From positions 186,001-250,000 of the forward strand of contig NZ_SCMB01000003.1 in NCBI RefSeq assembly GCF_014323605.1: a stretch of 64,000 nucleotides of DNA, given 5' to 3'. Positions 1 to 9,926 of the stretch are shown piece after piece. How positions within the stretch are numbered: position 1 is the stretch's first letter; each line of letters opens with the position of its first letter. The notes under the pieces are model-generated. The model was not told the origin of the DNA, searched no databases, and was given only the letters and a program-made list of their open reading frames with translations. The translations under genes were made by a program, and so were the position numbers. Source of the DNA: Lactobacillus kimbladii (lineage in GTDB: Bacteria > Bacillota > Bacilli > Lactobacillales > Lactobacillaceae).

Positions 1-1260
1 CTGGAATTTCCGGTTGTTTTTTACTTAGGCTTGCAACACCAATTTCAAAAGCGGGATTTAAGCGGCAATTATATTATAAATTCTGGTTCTGTAGGTTTAA
101 CTATCAAACTAAAACCTTATCGTGCTGATACCCTTGTTAAGGCTATTGCAAATATATCCAAGAAGAGACAACTCTTAGAAGAAGAAGCGCGCATTTTATA
201 TGTGGGGATGACCCGAGCAAAGCAAAAGTTAATTTTGGTAGCTGATTTAAAAAATCTGCCTCGAACAATTGAAAATTGGCAAAATGAAGCTGATCAAAAT
301 GGACGTCTCACGTTGAGCAGTAAGCTTAACGCTTCAAATCCGATGAGTTTGATTGGTCCATCAATCAAATGGGACAAGCTTTTAAGCCAAAAAATTAATG
401 ATATAAATTCAGCGTTGGAAACAAGTCAGGAATTGCTTTATATCCAATATCAAGGCGAAAAAATTCATCTTCAAGAATATACTAGTCCAGAGGAGAACAA
501 AACTGAGGACATTTCATCACTAGAAGGATATACAGAAAAACTGTTTAATTTTAGTTATCCTTTTCAAGATGCCAGTCAGACAACCGCATATCAATCAGTA
601 TCTGAAATTAAAAAAGCGTTTAACGATCCTCTTGATACCGAACTGGAAAATGCGCACCTAATTTCTTCAACTAATCGTTACTTGCAGCCTATAGATACTA
701 AACCTGATTTTCTGTTTAAAACACGGTTTACAGGAGCGGAGATTGGTACTGCAATGCACCTGATCCTGCAATACTACGATTATCATGGATCGGGAGCTAT
801 CAACCAGGTTAAAGAAGAAGTGCAGGAACTAGTTGAGCAAAATAAACTTAATAACAATATTGTTTCCAGTTTAGATTTAGAAAAAATAAATTGGTTTGTT
901 CATAGTGATTTTGCAAAGAAATTTTGGCAAAAACCAGAAAACTTGCACCGTGAAATTGAATTTTCGAGTCTGTTGCCAGCCGATAGTCTATTTGATAATT
1001 TCAGTGATGCAGACGCAAAAATTTTAATTCATGGTACAATAGACGGTTATTTTACTGAAAAAGATGGCATAATATTATTTGATTATAAAACTGATCATAT
1101 TGATCAAACTCATTTGGAATTAGCTATCAAAAACATAAAGCAAAAATATTTAGGTCAGCTACGCCTTTATGAAAGAGCTCTTAATTCTTTTGCTGACAAA
1201 AAAGTTAAAGCTAAATACTTGGTTTTGTTAGATGCATGCAAAATAGTTGAATTAAATTAA
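1..1260 (+). CDS. addA: AddA/RexA helicase-nuclease subunit, C-terminal part (5' end outside window)
   Basis: C-terminal 419 codons of the AddA (RexA) subunit of the AddAB/RexAB complex, which unwinds and resects double-strand breaks before RecA loading. The frame is open from base 1, so the true start is upstream. LEFPVVFYLG at the edge fits helicase motif V of the UvrD family, and YVGMTRAK (codons 67-74) is motif VI. A RecB-type nuclease domain follows, with GTAMHLIL (about codon 249), GTIDGYF (about 345), LFDYKTD (about 359-365) and QLRLYERAL; the Asp and Lys of the nuclease site are present. dinG follows after 22 bases, so the two repair genes are probably co-transcribed. The partner addB/rexB is expected just upstream. 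Identification rests on motif order and is firm. Confidence 0.93.
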   Translation: MEFPVVFYLGLQHQFQKRDLSGNYIINSGSVGLTIKLKPYRADTLVKAIANISKKRQLLEEEARILYVGMTRAKQKLILVADLKNLPRTIENWQNEADQNGRLTLSSKLNASNPMSLIGPSIKWDKLLSQKINDINSALETSQELLYIQYQGEKIHLQEYTSPEENKTEDISSLEGYTEKLFNFSYPFQDASQTTAYQSVSEIKKAFNDPLDTELENAHLISSTNRYLQPIDTKPDFLFKTRFTGAEIGTAMHLILQYYDYHGSGAINQVKEEVQELVEQNKLNNNIVSSLDLEKINWFVHSDFAKKFWQKPENLHREIEFSSLLPADSLFDNFSDADAKILIHGTIDGYFTEKDGIILFDYKTDHIDQTHLELAIKNIKQKYLGQLRLYERALNSFADKKVKAKYLVLLDACKIVELN

Positions 1261-1282
1261 CAGAAAGGAGGGTAATTACAAA

Positions 1283-4072
1283 ATGAAATCATTCGAGCAT
1301 ACCGTTTTTGCTGTAGTGGATTTAGAAACTACGGGAACACAACGGGAAGAAAATAATCATATCATTCAGTTCGGCTGCGCTATTATTAAGAATATGAAAG
1401 TTGTCAAGACTTACTCTTTTATGATTAATCCTCACCGCGAAATTCCGATAGCGGTGCAAAATTTAACCCATATACACAACAAAGATGTGGCTCAAGAAAA
1501 AGATTTTGCTTATTATGCACCCAAGATTGTCAAAATCTTGAAAGATACTGTCTTTGTAGCTCATAACGTTAATTTTGACTTGCCATTTTTAAATTTTGAA
1601 TTAGTGCAGCACGGCTATGAACCACTAACTAATCGTGCAATAGATACGGTAGAGCTGGCAAAAATTGCATTTCCTACTGAACCGTCATACAAGTTAAGCG
1701 ATTTGACAACTCGCCTGCAAATAAGACATTTAAACCCTCATAAAGCAGATTCTGATGCTTATGGCACTGCTGTTTTATTAATAAAAATAATTGAACGACT
1801 TGAAAATCTTCCTCAAGCTACTTTAAATACGCTAAGCTCTTTGGCTCACGGTTTAATACGTGACACTTCCTGGATTTTCACTACCATTGCTGATAACGCA
1901 CGCAAGGAAAAAAGGCCGTTATCTTCACAATATCAGCAAGTACGACAAATAATTTTACGAAAACAAGAAAAACTTAATAATGTTGAACATCAACAGTCAA
2001 ATGTTTTTCCAAAAAGTGACACGGACAAAAAGAAATTATTTAAAAATAAAATTAATTATCGCCAGCCTCAGGTAGACCTCATCAATCGAATTGAACAGTT
2101 TTTGAGTAACCCTAAACAGAAAACATTATTGATTGAAGCACCTAATGGTACTGGTAAAACCTTTTCTTACTTGTTTTCATATTCATATCGATTATACACA
2201 AACAGAAAATTGGTAATTGCCACTCCCACCAAAGTATTACAAAAGCAGATAATAGATCAGGAAATTCCCCAATTACTGAATGTAACCAAGTTGGATTTGA
2301 AAGCTGAGGAAGTAAAGGCCAGCAGCCATTACCTTGATTTAGATGGTTTTTACCAAAGTTTGTATCAGGGAACGCCTAATAAGTTAACTTTAGTGTTGCA
2401 AATGCGCATTCTGGTTTGGTTAACTGAAACGCGGACGGGTGATCTAGATGAATTGCAGCTGACTAATTATCGGGCTCCCTTATTTGCTCAAATTGCTCAC
2501 CCTGGAGATGCTCGTGTTGGCAGTATTTTTGCTGAAGTTGATTTCTGGAATTTGGCCAGACAAAGGCAAGAGCAGGCTGACATTTTAGTCACAAATCATG
2601 CCTATTTGGCTAATCATTATAATGATACAATTTGGGGGCAGAATCCCTACCTCGTTATTGATGAAGCTCATCGTTTTGTTGACAATGTGATTACTTCCAG
2701 GAATGACTCGTTTCAATTTGAATCATTGTGGGGCCTTCTTAATCATCTGCGCAATTTGCTTTATTACGCTGATGACAGTATATTTAACCAGTATGGTAGT
2801 GACGTCCAGTTTAATTTTCTCTTAGAAAAGTTAGATCCAGCAATACTTGATCTGATCAAAGTTATTAATCATTTGCAGCGTTTGCTTTGTTCTAAGAAGA
2901 AGAAAGCAGTCAGCCAAAATAGCTTAGCCAATGGCAACTTGCTTCTCAGTTTCAGGGGCATGGATCTTTTTCCAAAGAATAGTCAATTTTTAACTAAACT
3001 AGCAGAATTGCAACGAAAATTAGAAAGCATCAGACAAAACACAAATCAAATCTTATTTAAGCTTTACAATGAAACTGACAGCTCGAATATTGATAGGGAT
3101 GCTATTTTAAGTGAAGTTTCTGATCAAATCGATCAACTTGATGACTATATTACCAAAAGCTACCAATTATCGGATTTACTTCACAAGAAAGCCTATGTGG
3201 ATGCGGAAGGGTTTATCATTACCTTGACTAATCCGCAAGATCCTTTAAGTGCCAACTTAAGTTGGTTAATGCTTGACGCAACGCCTGAACTTCATAAAAT
3301 ATATGATCGCTTTGACCATATATCATTTGTTAGTGCTACTTTAACCAGTGGAAAAGGGTTTGATTTTATCATTAAACTACTCGGCCTAACTGATTTAGCA
3401 CCACAAAAGTATATAGGAACAAGCACATTTAAGTTGAGTAAACATCTTGAAGTATTGTCTGTGACTGACTTCCCCGATATTAACGATCCAAAATATGATA
3501 AAAGTCTAACCCAGATTTTGGAGAAAGATCTGATAAATAAAAAGCATGTTTTAGTTCTAATGACAAATCTTGAACAAATAAAAAATGTTTTTAGTGCTAT
3601 TATAAATTCACCCAGTTTACGTGATTATGAAATTTTGGCACAAGGTGTCTCTGGTTCAAATAACCGGATTATTAAAAGATTTGCAATTGCCAAACAAGCA
3701 CTTATTTTAGGAGCAGACAGTTTTTGGGAAGGAATTGATTTTCATGAATGTGGTGTTGATTTGGTAATAGCAACTAAATTGCCTTTTGAATCTCCTGATT
3801 TACCGGAAGTTAAGTTACGCCAAAGACAACTTGTTGACAGAGGTATAGATGTTTTCCACGCTGATACAATGCCACGAGCAATTATTCGCTTTAAGCAGGG
3901 GATGGGCAGGCTAATTCGTGGAGAACAGGACAGGGGGCAGTTCCTAATACTGGATTCAAGAATCTGGTCAAAAGATTACGGTTCTGTTTTTCTGGCTGCC
4001 GTTCCAGTTAAAGTCAAAAAAACATCTTTAAGTAATATACAGGAAAAGTTAACAAACTATGATACAAGATGA
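1283..4072 (+). CDS. dinG: DinG-family exonuclease/helicase
   Basis: Full-length 929-residue DinG of the Gram-positive type, which joins an N-terminal DEDD 3'-5' exonuclease to an XPD-like superfamily 2 helicase. Exonuclease residues are visible as VVDLETTGT (Asp13, Glu15), HNVNFDLPF and HKADSDAYGT. The helicase part has Walker A APNGTGKT at 286-293, DEAH at 460-463 and motif VI QGMGRLIRG near 872. The Cys residues of the iron-sulfur cluster found in Escherichia coli DinG are not evident, as is usual for Firmicute members, several of which act as nucleases rather than helicases. A strong AGAAAGGAGGG site lies 12-22 bases before the ATG. The 3' end overlaps the next gene by 14 bases. Likely role: DNA repair or RNA/DNA processing. 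Confidence 0.93.
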   Translation: MKSFEHTVFAVVDLETTGTQREENNHIIQFGCAIIKNMKVVKTYSFMINPHREIPIAVQNLTHIHNKDVAQEKDFAYYAPKIVKILKDTVFVAHNVNFDLPFLNFELVQHGYEPLTNRAIDTVELAKIAFPTEPSYKLSDLTTRLQIRHLNPHKADSDAYGTAVLLIKIIERLENLPQATLNTLSSLAHGLIRDTSWIFTTIADNARKEKRPLSSQYQQVRQIILRKQEKLNNVEHQQSNVFPKSDTDKKKLFKNKINYRQPQVDLINRIEQFLSNPKQKTLLIEAPNGTGKTFSYLFSYSYRLYTNRKLVIATPTKVLQKQIIDQEIPQLLNVTKLDLKAEEVKASSHYLDLDGFYQSLYQGTPNKLTLVLQMRILVWLTETRTGDLDELQLTNYRAPLFAQIAHPGDARVGSIFAEVDFWNLARQRQEQADILVTNHAYLANHYNDTIWGQNPYLVIDEAHRFVDNVITSRNDSFQFESLWGLLNHLRNLLYYADDSIFNQYGSDVQFNFLLEKLDPAILDLIKVINHLQRLLCSKKKKAVSQNSLANGNLLLSFRGMDLFPKNSQFLTKLAELQRKLESIRQNTNQILFKLYNETDSSNIDRDAILSEVSDQIDQLDDYITKSYQLSDLLHKKAYVDAEGFIITLTNPQDPLSANLSWLMLDATPELHKIYDRFDHISFVSATLTSGKGFDFIIKLLGLTDLAPQKYIGTSTFKLSKHLEVLSVTDFPDINDPKYDKSLTQILEKDLINKKHVLVLMTNLEQIKNVFSAIINSPSLRDYEILAQGVSGSNNRIIKRFAIAKQALILGADSFWEGIDFHECGVDLVIATKLPFESPDLPEVKLRQRQLVDRGIDVFHADTMPRAIIRFKQGMGRLIRGEQDRGQFLILDSRIWSKDYGSVFLAAVPVKVKKTSLSNIQEKLTNYDTR

Positions 4073-4541
4073 TACAAAGCAAACATTTAAATTTTTAGCA
4101 TGGGTATTTATAATTCTGATCTTTTTATACTTTGCCTTCATTGTTATTTTTTATAAAGCAGGTAATCCCGAACGTTCAGAAATCCGTGAGCTTAATAGAA
4201 TAGCTGTCGAAAAAACACCTATCAAATATACGGAAAAAAATTATCATTTAAATCGTGGTGTTAATAGCTATGCACTTAAAGGCTTAACTAAGAACCATAG
4301 GACTTACTATTTTATCTATTTACCAGGTTCTAAAAAAGCATATCTTTATTCAGCCAGCAAAGGCGTAAATGAAGGGCTTATTCGAAATAAATATAGTGCA
4401 AAAGAACCTAACGAAAAAATTACGGAAGTGAATCTGGGCTGGTATAAAAATAAACCCGTGTGGGAAGTAAGCTCTAAAAATATAGTCGGTGAATATCATT
4501 ATCAACTCTATAATTTTAAAGATGGAAAATTAGTAGGTTAA
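4059..4541 (+). CDS. TseB/YpmB-like membrane-anchored protein
   Basis: Protein of 160 residues with one N-terminal membrane segment (about 12-33) and an extracellular remainder with a PepSY-like fold pattern. Bacillus subtilis has ypmB (tseB) in the same place between dinG and asnS. TseB is an anchored extracellular protein linked to PBP2A and cell elongation. Family assignment rests on size, topology and gene order rather than on a strong motif. It overlaps the dinG stop by 14 bases, so translation is probably coupled. Role in cell-wall elongation is inferred from the Bacillus relative. Confidence 0.75.
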   Translation: MIQDDTKQTFKFLAWVFIILIFLYFAFIVIFYKAGNPERSEIRELNRIAVEKTPIKYTEKNYHLNRGVNSYALKGLTKNHRTYYFIYLPGSKKAYLYSASKGVNEGLIRNKYSAKEPNEKITEVNLGWYKNKPVWEVSSKNIVGEYHYQLYNFKDGKLVG

Positions 4542-4608
4542 GTCGCTAAATTGATCAAACTTTGGTATCATTAATTTGATTACGATAAGGAAAGTGGAAT
4601 AAAAGTTT

Positions 4609-5907
4609 ATGACAGAATTAATTTCAATAGAAGATTGTCGCAAGCATGTTGACCAGGAAGTACGGATGCACGTTTGGTTGACTGACAAACGTTCAAGCGG
4701 CAAAATAGTGTTTTTACAATTACGTGATGGTACAGCCTTTTTTCAGGGAGTAGTTCGTAAAAATGCAGTTTCTGATGAAGTTTTTGAAATAGCAAAATCT
4801 TTGCATCAAGAGGCCAGTTTTTATATTCAGGGAACTGTACACCAAGACGAGCGCTCCCATTTTGGTTATGAAATTCAAATTTCCGATTTAAAGCTGATTA
4901 CTAACAACGAAGGTTATCCCATCGGCAACAAAGAACATGGGATTGAATTTTTGCTTGACCACAGACATTTATGGCTTAGAAGTAAACGTCCTTTTGCAAT
5001 TATGCGCATCAGAAATACTATTTTCAAAGCTACGGTTGACTTTTTTGAAAATGAAGGCTTTGTAAAATTTGATGCTCCTATCTTTATGCATTCTGCACCT
5101 GAAGGAACTACCGAATTATTTCATACGGAGTACTTTGGTGGAGATGCTTATCTATCACAATCCGGACAACTTTATGGTGAAGTTGGAGCAGAAGCATTCG
5201 GTAAAATTTTTACTTTCGGTCCAACTTTTAGAGCTGAAGAATCGAAAACCCGCCGTCATTTAACTGAATTTTGGATGATGGAGCCAGAAATGGCTTGGAT
5301 GCATCAGGATGAATCTCTTGATTTGCAAGAACGTTTTTTGTCATATGTGACTGGTCAAGTTCTCAAGCATTGTCAATATGAATTAGAAATTTTAGGTCGT
5401 GATCCCCAAAAATTAGAGCCTGCAGCACAGGGTAACTATACACGCTTGTCATACGACGATGCAGTAAAGATTTTGCAAGACGATGGACGCGACTTCAAAT
5501 GGGGTGATGATTTTGGTGCTCCTGACGAAGCTTTCATTTCTGAAAAATTTGATCGTCCATTTTTCATTGTTAATTACCCGACAACAATTAAACCATTTTA
5601 CATGAAGAAAAATCCTGATAATCCTAAGGAATACCTATGTGCAGATGTTTTGGCACCAGAAGGTTATGGCGAAATCATGGGTGGTTCTGAACGCGAAAGT
5701 GATTATGAAACATTGCTCAAACAAATTCATGAGGCCGGCTTGAATGAGAATGATTACAGCTGGTATTTAGATTTGCGCAAATACGGCAGTGTACCTCATT
5801 CCGGCTTCGGTATGGGCTTTGAACGTGTTATTGCTTGGATCTGCAAATTAGATCACGTCCGTGAAGCTATTCCATTCCCGAGAATGATTAATCGTCTAGA
5901 ACCTTAA
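4609..5907 (+). CDS. asnS: Asparaginyl-tRNA synthetase
   Basis: Class IIb aminoacyl-tRNA synthetase of 432 residues that charges tRNA-Asn with asparagine. An N-terminal OB-fold anticodon-binding domain covers about residues 15-100. Class II motif 2 is seen as [16 protein letters not shown] (about 206-221), with the family signature MEPEMAW next to it, and motif 3 as [13 protein letters not shown] (about 397-409). Length fits bacterial AsnRS. The leader between the previous gene and the start is only 67 bases, so there is no room for a T-box, a control often found on synthetase genes in this phylum. A clear intrinsic terminator follows at 5929-5966. Very confident. Confidence 0.97.
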   Translation: MTELISIEDCRKHVDQEVRMHVWLTDKRSSGKIVFLQLRDGTAFFQGVVRKNAVSDEVFEIAKSLHQEASFYIQGTVHQDERSHFGYEIQISDLKLITNNEGYPIGNKEHGIEFLLDHRHLWLRSKRPFAIMRIRNTIFKATVDFFENEGFVKFDAPIFMHSAPEGTTELFHTEYFGGDAYLSQSGQLYGEVGAEAFGKIFTFGPTFRAEESKTRRHLTEFWMMEPEMAWMHQDESLDLQERFLSYVTGQVLKHCQYELEILGRDPQKLEPAAQGNYTRLSYDDAVKILQDDGRDFKWGDDFGAPDEAFISEKFDRPFFIVNYPTTIKPFYMKKNPDNPKEYLCADVLAPEGYGEIMGGSERESDYETLLKQIHEAGLNENDYSWYLDLRKYGSVPHSGFGMGFERVIAWICKLDHVREAIPFPRMINRLEP

Positions 5908-5928
5908 ATTAAAGTTAATAGTATAGTT

Positions 5929-5966
5929 AAAAGTTGAACTAAAAAATATTTAGTTCAACTTTTTTA
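5929..5966 (+). terminator. Intrinsic terminator after asnS
   Basis: A perfect 15-bp stem (5929-5943 with 5949-5963) with a five-base loop is followed by a T run. It ends the asnS transcript and sits just before the dnaD ribosome binding site (AAAGGGAGAG), so part of the dnaD signal may come from read-through or a nearby promoter. Confidence 0.85.
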
Positions 5967-5981
5967 AAGGGAGAGATTAAT

Positions 5982-6623
5982 ATGCGCTACAATGATTACC
6001 GCTTCATGGGTTTCACTACTTTATCAAACGGGTTACTTGCTTATTATCCACAACTTAATATTGACGATGCAGAAATGATGGTCATTATCCAATTGGAAAT
6101 GTTTGCCCAAAAAAACAATTTTTTTCCTACCAATGAACAGATTGCGGCTAATACTAATTTTTCTGTTACAGAAATCACTGCTTTAATTCAAAAATTAATT
6201 GAAAAAAATTTAATTGTAATTGACCAGATAACTGACAAGAGCGGCATGATTGGAAACAAATATAATCTTAATGAGTTATATGATAAACTGGACCAACTGT
6301 TGGAAAATAAAATTTCTTCTGCCAATGAAAAAATGCCTGCTAAAAAGGCAGAAACGGCTGTTGATAACACCCCGTTAAATCAATTAGTAAGGCAGTTTGA
6401 AATTGAATTTGGTCGTTATTTAAGTCCAATAGAACGAGAAGAAATTTCTGCCTGGCTCAATGTAGATCACTACGATCCAGCTATTATTAAGTTGGCTTTG
6501 CGCGAAGCTGTCTTATCTCAAGCATATAGCCTAAAATACGTTGACCGTATTTTGCTGAATTGGCAAAGACATAACTTAAAAACAAGTAGTGAAGTTCAAA
6601 AGTTTTTGAGGAGGAACAGCTAA
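5982..6623 (+). CDS. dnaD: DnaD-domain primosomal protein
   Basis: Protein of 213 residues matching DnaD, the primosome component that acts with DnaB and DnaI to load the replicative helicase in low-GC Gram-positives. An N-terminal winged-helix-like part (about 1-105) is followed by a charged linker and a C-terminal DnaD/DnaB2 domain (about 130-205) that ends in the typical Tyr...Ile...Trp pattern, seen as YVDRILLNW. nth begins at the base after the stop codon, the same dnaD-nth order as in Bacillus. The start is supported by AAAGGGAGAG eight bases or so upstream. Confidence 0.9.
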   Translation: MRYNDYRFMGFTTLSNGLLAYYPQLNIDDAEMMVIIQLEMFAQKNNFFPTNEQIAANTNFSVTEITALIQKLIEKNLIVIDQITDKSGMIGNKYNLNELYDKLDQLLENKISSANEKMPAKKAETAVDNTPLNQLVRQFEIEFGRYLSPIEREEISAWLNVDHYDPAIIKLALREAVLSQAYSLKYVDRILLNWQRHNLKTSSEVQKFLRRNS

Positions 6624-7253
6624 ATGAAAGCAGAAAAATTACTTAGTAAAAATGAAGCCAGAAAAGTGTTAGAGTGTATCAACCGAATGTATCCTGATGC
6701 CAAAAGTGAATTAGTTTGGGACAATAATTTTCATTTGTTATGTGCTGTCTTAATGAGTGCTCAAACAACAGACAAGATGGTAAATCGAGTAATGCCAAAA
6801 TTTATGAAAGATTATCCTAAACCTAAGAATTTGGCCATGGCAACAATTCCAGAAATAGAAAATCATATTTCCCAAATTGGGCTTTATCATTCAAAAGCTA
6901 AGCACTTAAAAGAAACTGCGGAAATTCTAGTTTCAAAATATGATGGTAAAATTCCAAAAGATAAAAATAAATTAATCTCTTTGCCGGGAGTCGGTGAGAA
7001 AACTGCTAATGTTGTTTTAGCAGAGGGATTTGGAATTCCTGCGATAGCAGTCGATACACATGTGTCACGAATTTCTAAACGATTTCATATAGTGCCTCAA
7101 AATGCCAAACCTCTTGAAGTAGAAAAAAGGTTAGAAGAAATCTTACCAAAAGACGAATGGATTCATACACATCACGCAATGATTTTATTTGGTCGCTATT
7201 CCATGACAGCGCGTGATAAAAATGATCCTTACAGTTATTTAATAGAAAAATAG
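6624..7253 (+). CDS. nth: Endonuclease III-like DNA glycosylase lacking the Fe-S cluster cysteines
   Basis: Helix-hairpin-helix-GPD glycosylase/AP-lyase of 209 residues for oxidised pyrimidines. The hairpin LPGVGEKTANVV (120-131) carries catalytic Lys126, and VDTHVSRIS carries Asp144, matching Lys120 and Asp138 of Escherichia coli Nth. The odd point is the C-terminus. After LFGRYSM the four cysteines that bind the [4Fe-4S] cluster in most Nth proteins are all absent, and the protein has only two Cys (18 and 40), both near the N-terminus. It directly abuts dnaD and is likely co-expressed. The frame is intact and the catalytic pair retained, so activity is expected; cluster loss is read directly from the sequence. 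Confidence 0.93.
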   Translation: MKAEKLLSKNEARKVLECINRMYPDAKSELVWDNNFHLLCAVLMSAQTTDKMVNRVMPKFMKDYPKPKNLAMATIPEIENHISQIGLYHSKAKHLKETAEILVSKYDGKIPKDKNKLISLPGVGEKTANVVLAEGFGIPAIAVDTHVSRISKRFHIVPQNAKPLEVEKRLEEILPKDEWIHTHHAMILFGRYSMTARDKNDPYSYLIEK

Positions 7254-7316
7254 TGTTTAAAAAATAAAAGTTTAGTATAATTTCTTTATCAAAATAATAT
7301 TAAAGGAGACTATACT

Positions 7317-7526
7317 ATGAGTGGTTGGCAAACGACTAATTTTATTTTAGCAATTTTATTTGTAGGTTTTGCTTTATTCTTATGGCTTCGTCCATATGAT
7401 GGAACTGGTGTTCCTAATACTATGTATGTAAAATTGATTTCCTTAACTGTTTTAACAATATTTTTTGCCTTTATTTTTTTAATAGAATTCATTTTTTACC
7501 TTATCCTGAAAAACAATAAAAAATAA
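7317..7526 (+). CDS. Small two-helix membrane protein, function unknown
   Basis: Protein of 69 residues with two hydrophobic stretches (about 7-24 and 38-63) separated by a short polar loop, predicted as a membrane hairpin. The ATG follows AAAGGAGA with seven-base spacing, and a TATAAT box lies at 7276-7281, so it is probably a real gene with its own promoter. An intrinsic terminator follows within a few bases of the stop. I do not recognise the family. It faces pbp1A convergently. Confidence 0.6.
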   Translation: MSGWQTTNFILAILFVGFALFLWLRPYDGTGVPNTMYVKLISLTVLTIFFAFIFLIEFIFYLILKNNKK

Positions 7527-7555
7527 AAACGTCGAAAAATCTTTCGACGTTTTTA
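7525..7555 (+). terminator. Bidirectional intrinsic terminator
   Basis: The stem AAAACGTCGAAA/TTTCGACGTTTT with a short AATC-type loop is flanked by A and T runs, so it can end both the small membrane gene (+) and pbp1A (-). Confidence 0.85.
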
Positions 7556-7559
7556 TTAG

Positions 7560-9926
7560 TTAATGTTCATTATTTTCATTATTGGTTGAATTGTTGCTTT
7601 CTCCTCCAGGCTTGTTAGGTCTTTGCTCTTGATCAGAACTGGCACCTGAATCAGAATTGCCAGATTCATTATTTTGACCTGAATTTTGTGAATTATTTTC
7701 ACTAATATTGTTTTTATTCTTGTCTTTTGCATTTTTCGCTTTTCTTTGATTTTTATCAGGTTGCCTAGTTGAACCATTTTGATTGTGACGAACAGAATAT
7801 CTTCTCTGAGTATTAGTTGAAGATGAATCATGAGTGCTAGTTTTTTCATCATCTTCATCATAATCGCTGCTGTCATCAACAATACCAATAGGAGAATGGC
7901 CACGAACAAACAACTGCCATTCACCTGTAGATGATACCTCTGGTGGATTTGAGTTTTTAGCGATTTTAGCCCGAATCACAGAGTCAGGTTTTTGCCAATC
8001 AACGTTTTCTTTATTTCTCATTAAATAAGTCATCATGTTCTTATAAAAAAGCTGTGCAGATTGTTGACCAACACCAGAAATAGTACCATCTTTCAGATTA
8101 TCATAGCCCGTCCAAACACCAATTGAATAGCTAGGGGTGTAACCCACAAACCAGGAGTCTTTAGGTGTTGCAGCGTATGCTGGGTATCGTGCCAAATCCT
8201 GTTCTGAATATTTAACAGAACCAGTTTTCCCCGCATGATATAAACCTCTAATCTGTGCGTTGGTTCCAGAGCCGTGTTTAATTACTCCTTTCAACATGTC
8301 TGTAATCATGTAGGCAGTAGCCTTGCTCATCACTCGAATGCCTTCAGAGTCATAATTTCTGGTAAGTCCATCAGGAGTTTCGATTTTAGAAACAAATTGA
8401 GGTTTATGATAGATTCCCATCGTAGCAAATGCACTAAAAGCACCAGCCATCTGCAGGCTTGACGCATTTACACCAATCGCCACTGACAAGCCTGAGTCCT
8501 CAGGAACATTGATATCCATTTTCCCAGCAAATTTTGTTGCTCGTTTAACACCAACTTTTTTCAAAGTTTTGACTGCGGGAACATTACGTGACTGTTCCAA
8601 AGCATGCCTCACAGTCATCATACCATCATATTTATTATCCCAGTCGTAGAGCTGGACATTCGTTCCTGGATAAACATACTTGCTATCATCTAACATTTTT
8701 GCTGTTGACCAATTGAGATATTCAATTGCCGGACCATAATCTAAAACTGGTTTTATCGAAGAGCCCGTTGATCGAGTGGTTTGTACTGCACGATCTAAAC
8801 CCAATTGAACTGAAGAGGGCAGGTGCCTTCCACCAAGTATAGCTACTACGTGACCATTACTTGGATCAACCACGGATGCTCCTATTTGCATCTTGTCATT
8901 AGTAAAAGGAACCAGACCACTGTTAGCCAATTGATAAAGTTTCTTTTGAGCTTTTTGGTCCATATTAATGGTAATCTTTAAATTGTCACGAAAAGGATCA
9001 AAGCCTTTAGCTCTGACTTCGGCAATTGCTTCCTTTACATAGGGATCATTAATTTTGCGTAAGTTAGATTGCTTACGCTGATTATGAGGTTTTAAACCCT
9101 TTTTTATGCTTTCTTTCCTAGCTTCATCATACTGTTCCTGAGATATTTTTTTATTGTTTAACATTGCTTTTAGAACAATATTACGCCTATATTTTGCATA
9201 TTTTGGGTAGGTATAAGGATTATATACGGTTGGTCTATTAGGCATTCCCGCAAGCATGGCTGTTTGCGCTAAGTCCAAATCTCCAATCTTTTTGCCATAG
9301 TAATAGTTAGCGGCAGTGCCAATTCCGGTATTACCATAATTCATATATACCTTATTGATATAAAATTCCAGAATTTCATTATGGCTGTACTCTCTTTGAA
9401 CTCTCATAGCCAGCCATGCTTCCTGAGCCTTTCTGCGTAATGTTCTTTGGGAAGCAGCAGTCGAAAATTTTGTCAGTTTAACTAATTGCTGGGTAATTGT
9501 AGAACCACCTGCAGAAATGTTTTTGCTTTTAGCATTAGTTAACATTGAACCTGCAATTCGAATAGGATCAATTCCCAGCTTGTCTCTGTAGAAACGCTTG
9601 TCTTCAACTGATACAATAGCATCTTTTAGCAGTTGCAAATCCTTGCTGTCCTTGACGTATAATCTTTTTTCGGTACCAAGGGACATGATAAATTTGCCAT
9701 TTGTGTTGTATAACCCTGACGATCCGCCACTTTCAAGATCAGCTCGACTAATGTTTGGAGCATCTTTAGCATAATAGGCAAACAAACCTACACCAGCTAC
9801 TGAAATTAAAAAAACACCTAAAAATGTCCACTTAAGTATTTTACGCCACAATGGTTTAGGCAAACTTTGCCGGTAATCCTTACGTGATTCACGTCCATTA
9901 TTTGAGTTTAAATTTTTATTTATCAT
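7560..9926 (-). CDS. pbp1A: Class A penicillin-binding protein 1A
   Basis: Bifunctional peptidoglycan synthase of 788 residues. A short cytoplasmic tail and one membrane helix (about 33-53) lead to a GT51 glycosyltransferase domain with VEDKRFYRDKLG (about 106-117) and GGSTITQQLVKLT. The transpeptidase domain has SSIK (catalytic Ser near 391), SRN (near 442) and KTG (near 565). The last 110 residues or so are a low-complexity Asn/Ser/Gln/Lys-rich tail with no motif I know. The 5' end overlaps the recU stop by 11 bases, the recU-ponA arrangement conserved in Firmicutes. It polymerises and cross-links the wall outside the membrane, partnered in Bacillus by GpsB, whose gene lies close by here. 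Confidence 0.95.
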   Translation of the reverse strand: MINKNLNSNNGRESRKDYRQSLPKPLWRKILKWTFLGVFLISVAGVGLFAYYAKDAPNISRADLESGGSSGLYNTNGKFIMSLGTEKRLYVKDSKDLQLLKDAIVSVEDKRFYRDKLGIDPIRIAGSMLTNAKSKNISAGGSTITQQLVKLTKFSTAASQRTLRRKAQEAWLAMRVQREYSHNEILEFYINKVYMNYGNTGIGTAANYYYGKKIGDLDLAQTAMLAGMPNRPTVYNPYTYPKYAKYRRNIVLKAMLNNKKISQEQYDEARKESIKKGLKPHNQRKQSNLRKINDPYVKEAIAEVRAKGFDPFRDNLKITINMDQKAQKKLYQLANSGLVPFTNDKMQIGASVVDPSNGHVVAILGGRHLPSSVQLGLDRAVQTTRSTGSSIKPVLDYGPAIEYLNWSTAKMLDDSKYVYPGTNVQLYDWDNKYDGMMTVRHALEQSRNVPAVKTLKKVGVKRATKFAGKMDINVPEDSGLSVAIGVNASSLQMAGAFSAFATMGIYHKPQFVSKIETPDGLTRNYDSEGIRVMSKATAYMITDMLKGVIKHGSGTNAQIRGLYHAGKTGSVKYSEQDLARYPAYAATPKDSWFVGYTPSYSIGVWTGYDNLKDGTISGVGQQSAQLFYKNMMTYLMRNKENVDWQKPDSVIRAKIAKNSNPPEVSSTGEWQLFVRGHSPIGIVDDSSDYDEDDEKTSTHDSSSTNTQRRYSVRHNQNGSTRQPDKNQRKAKNAKDKNKNNISENNSQNSGQNNESGNSDSGASSDQEQRPNKPGGESNNSTNNENNEH

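Noticed and set aside
4542-4608. T-box upstream of asnS
   Set aside because: The spacer is only 67 bases, has no T-box sequence and no antiterminator fold.
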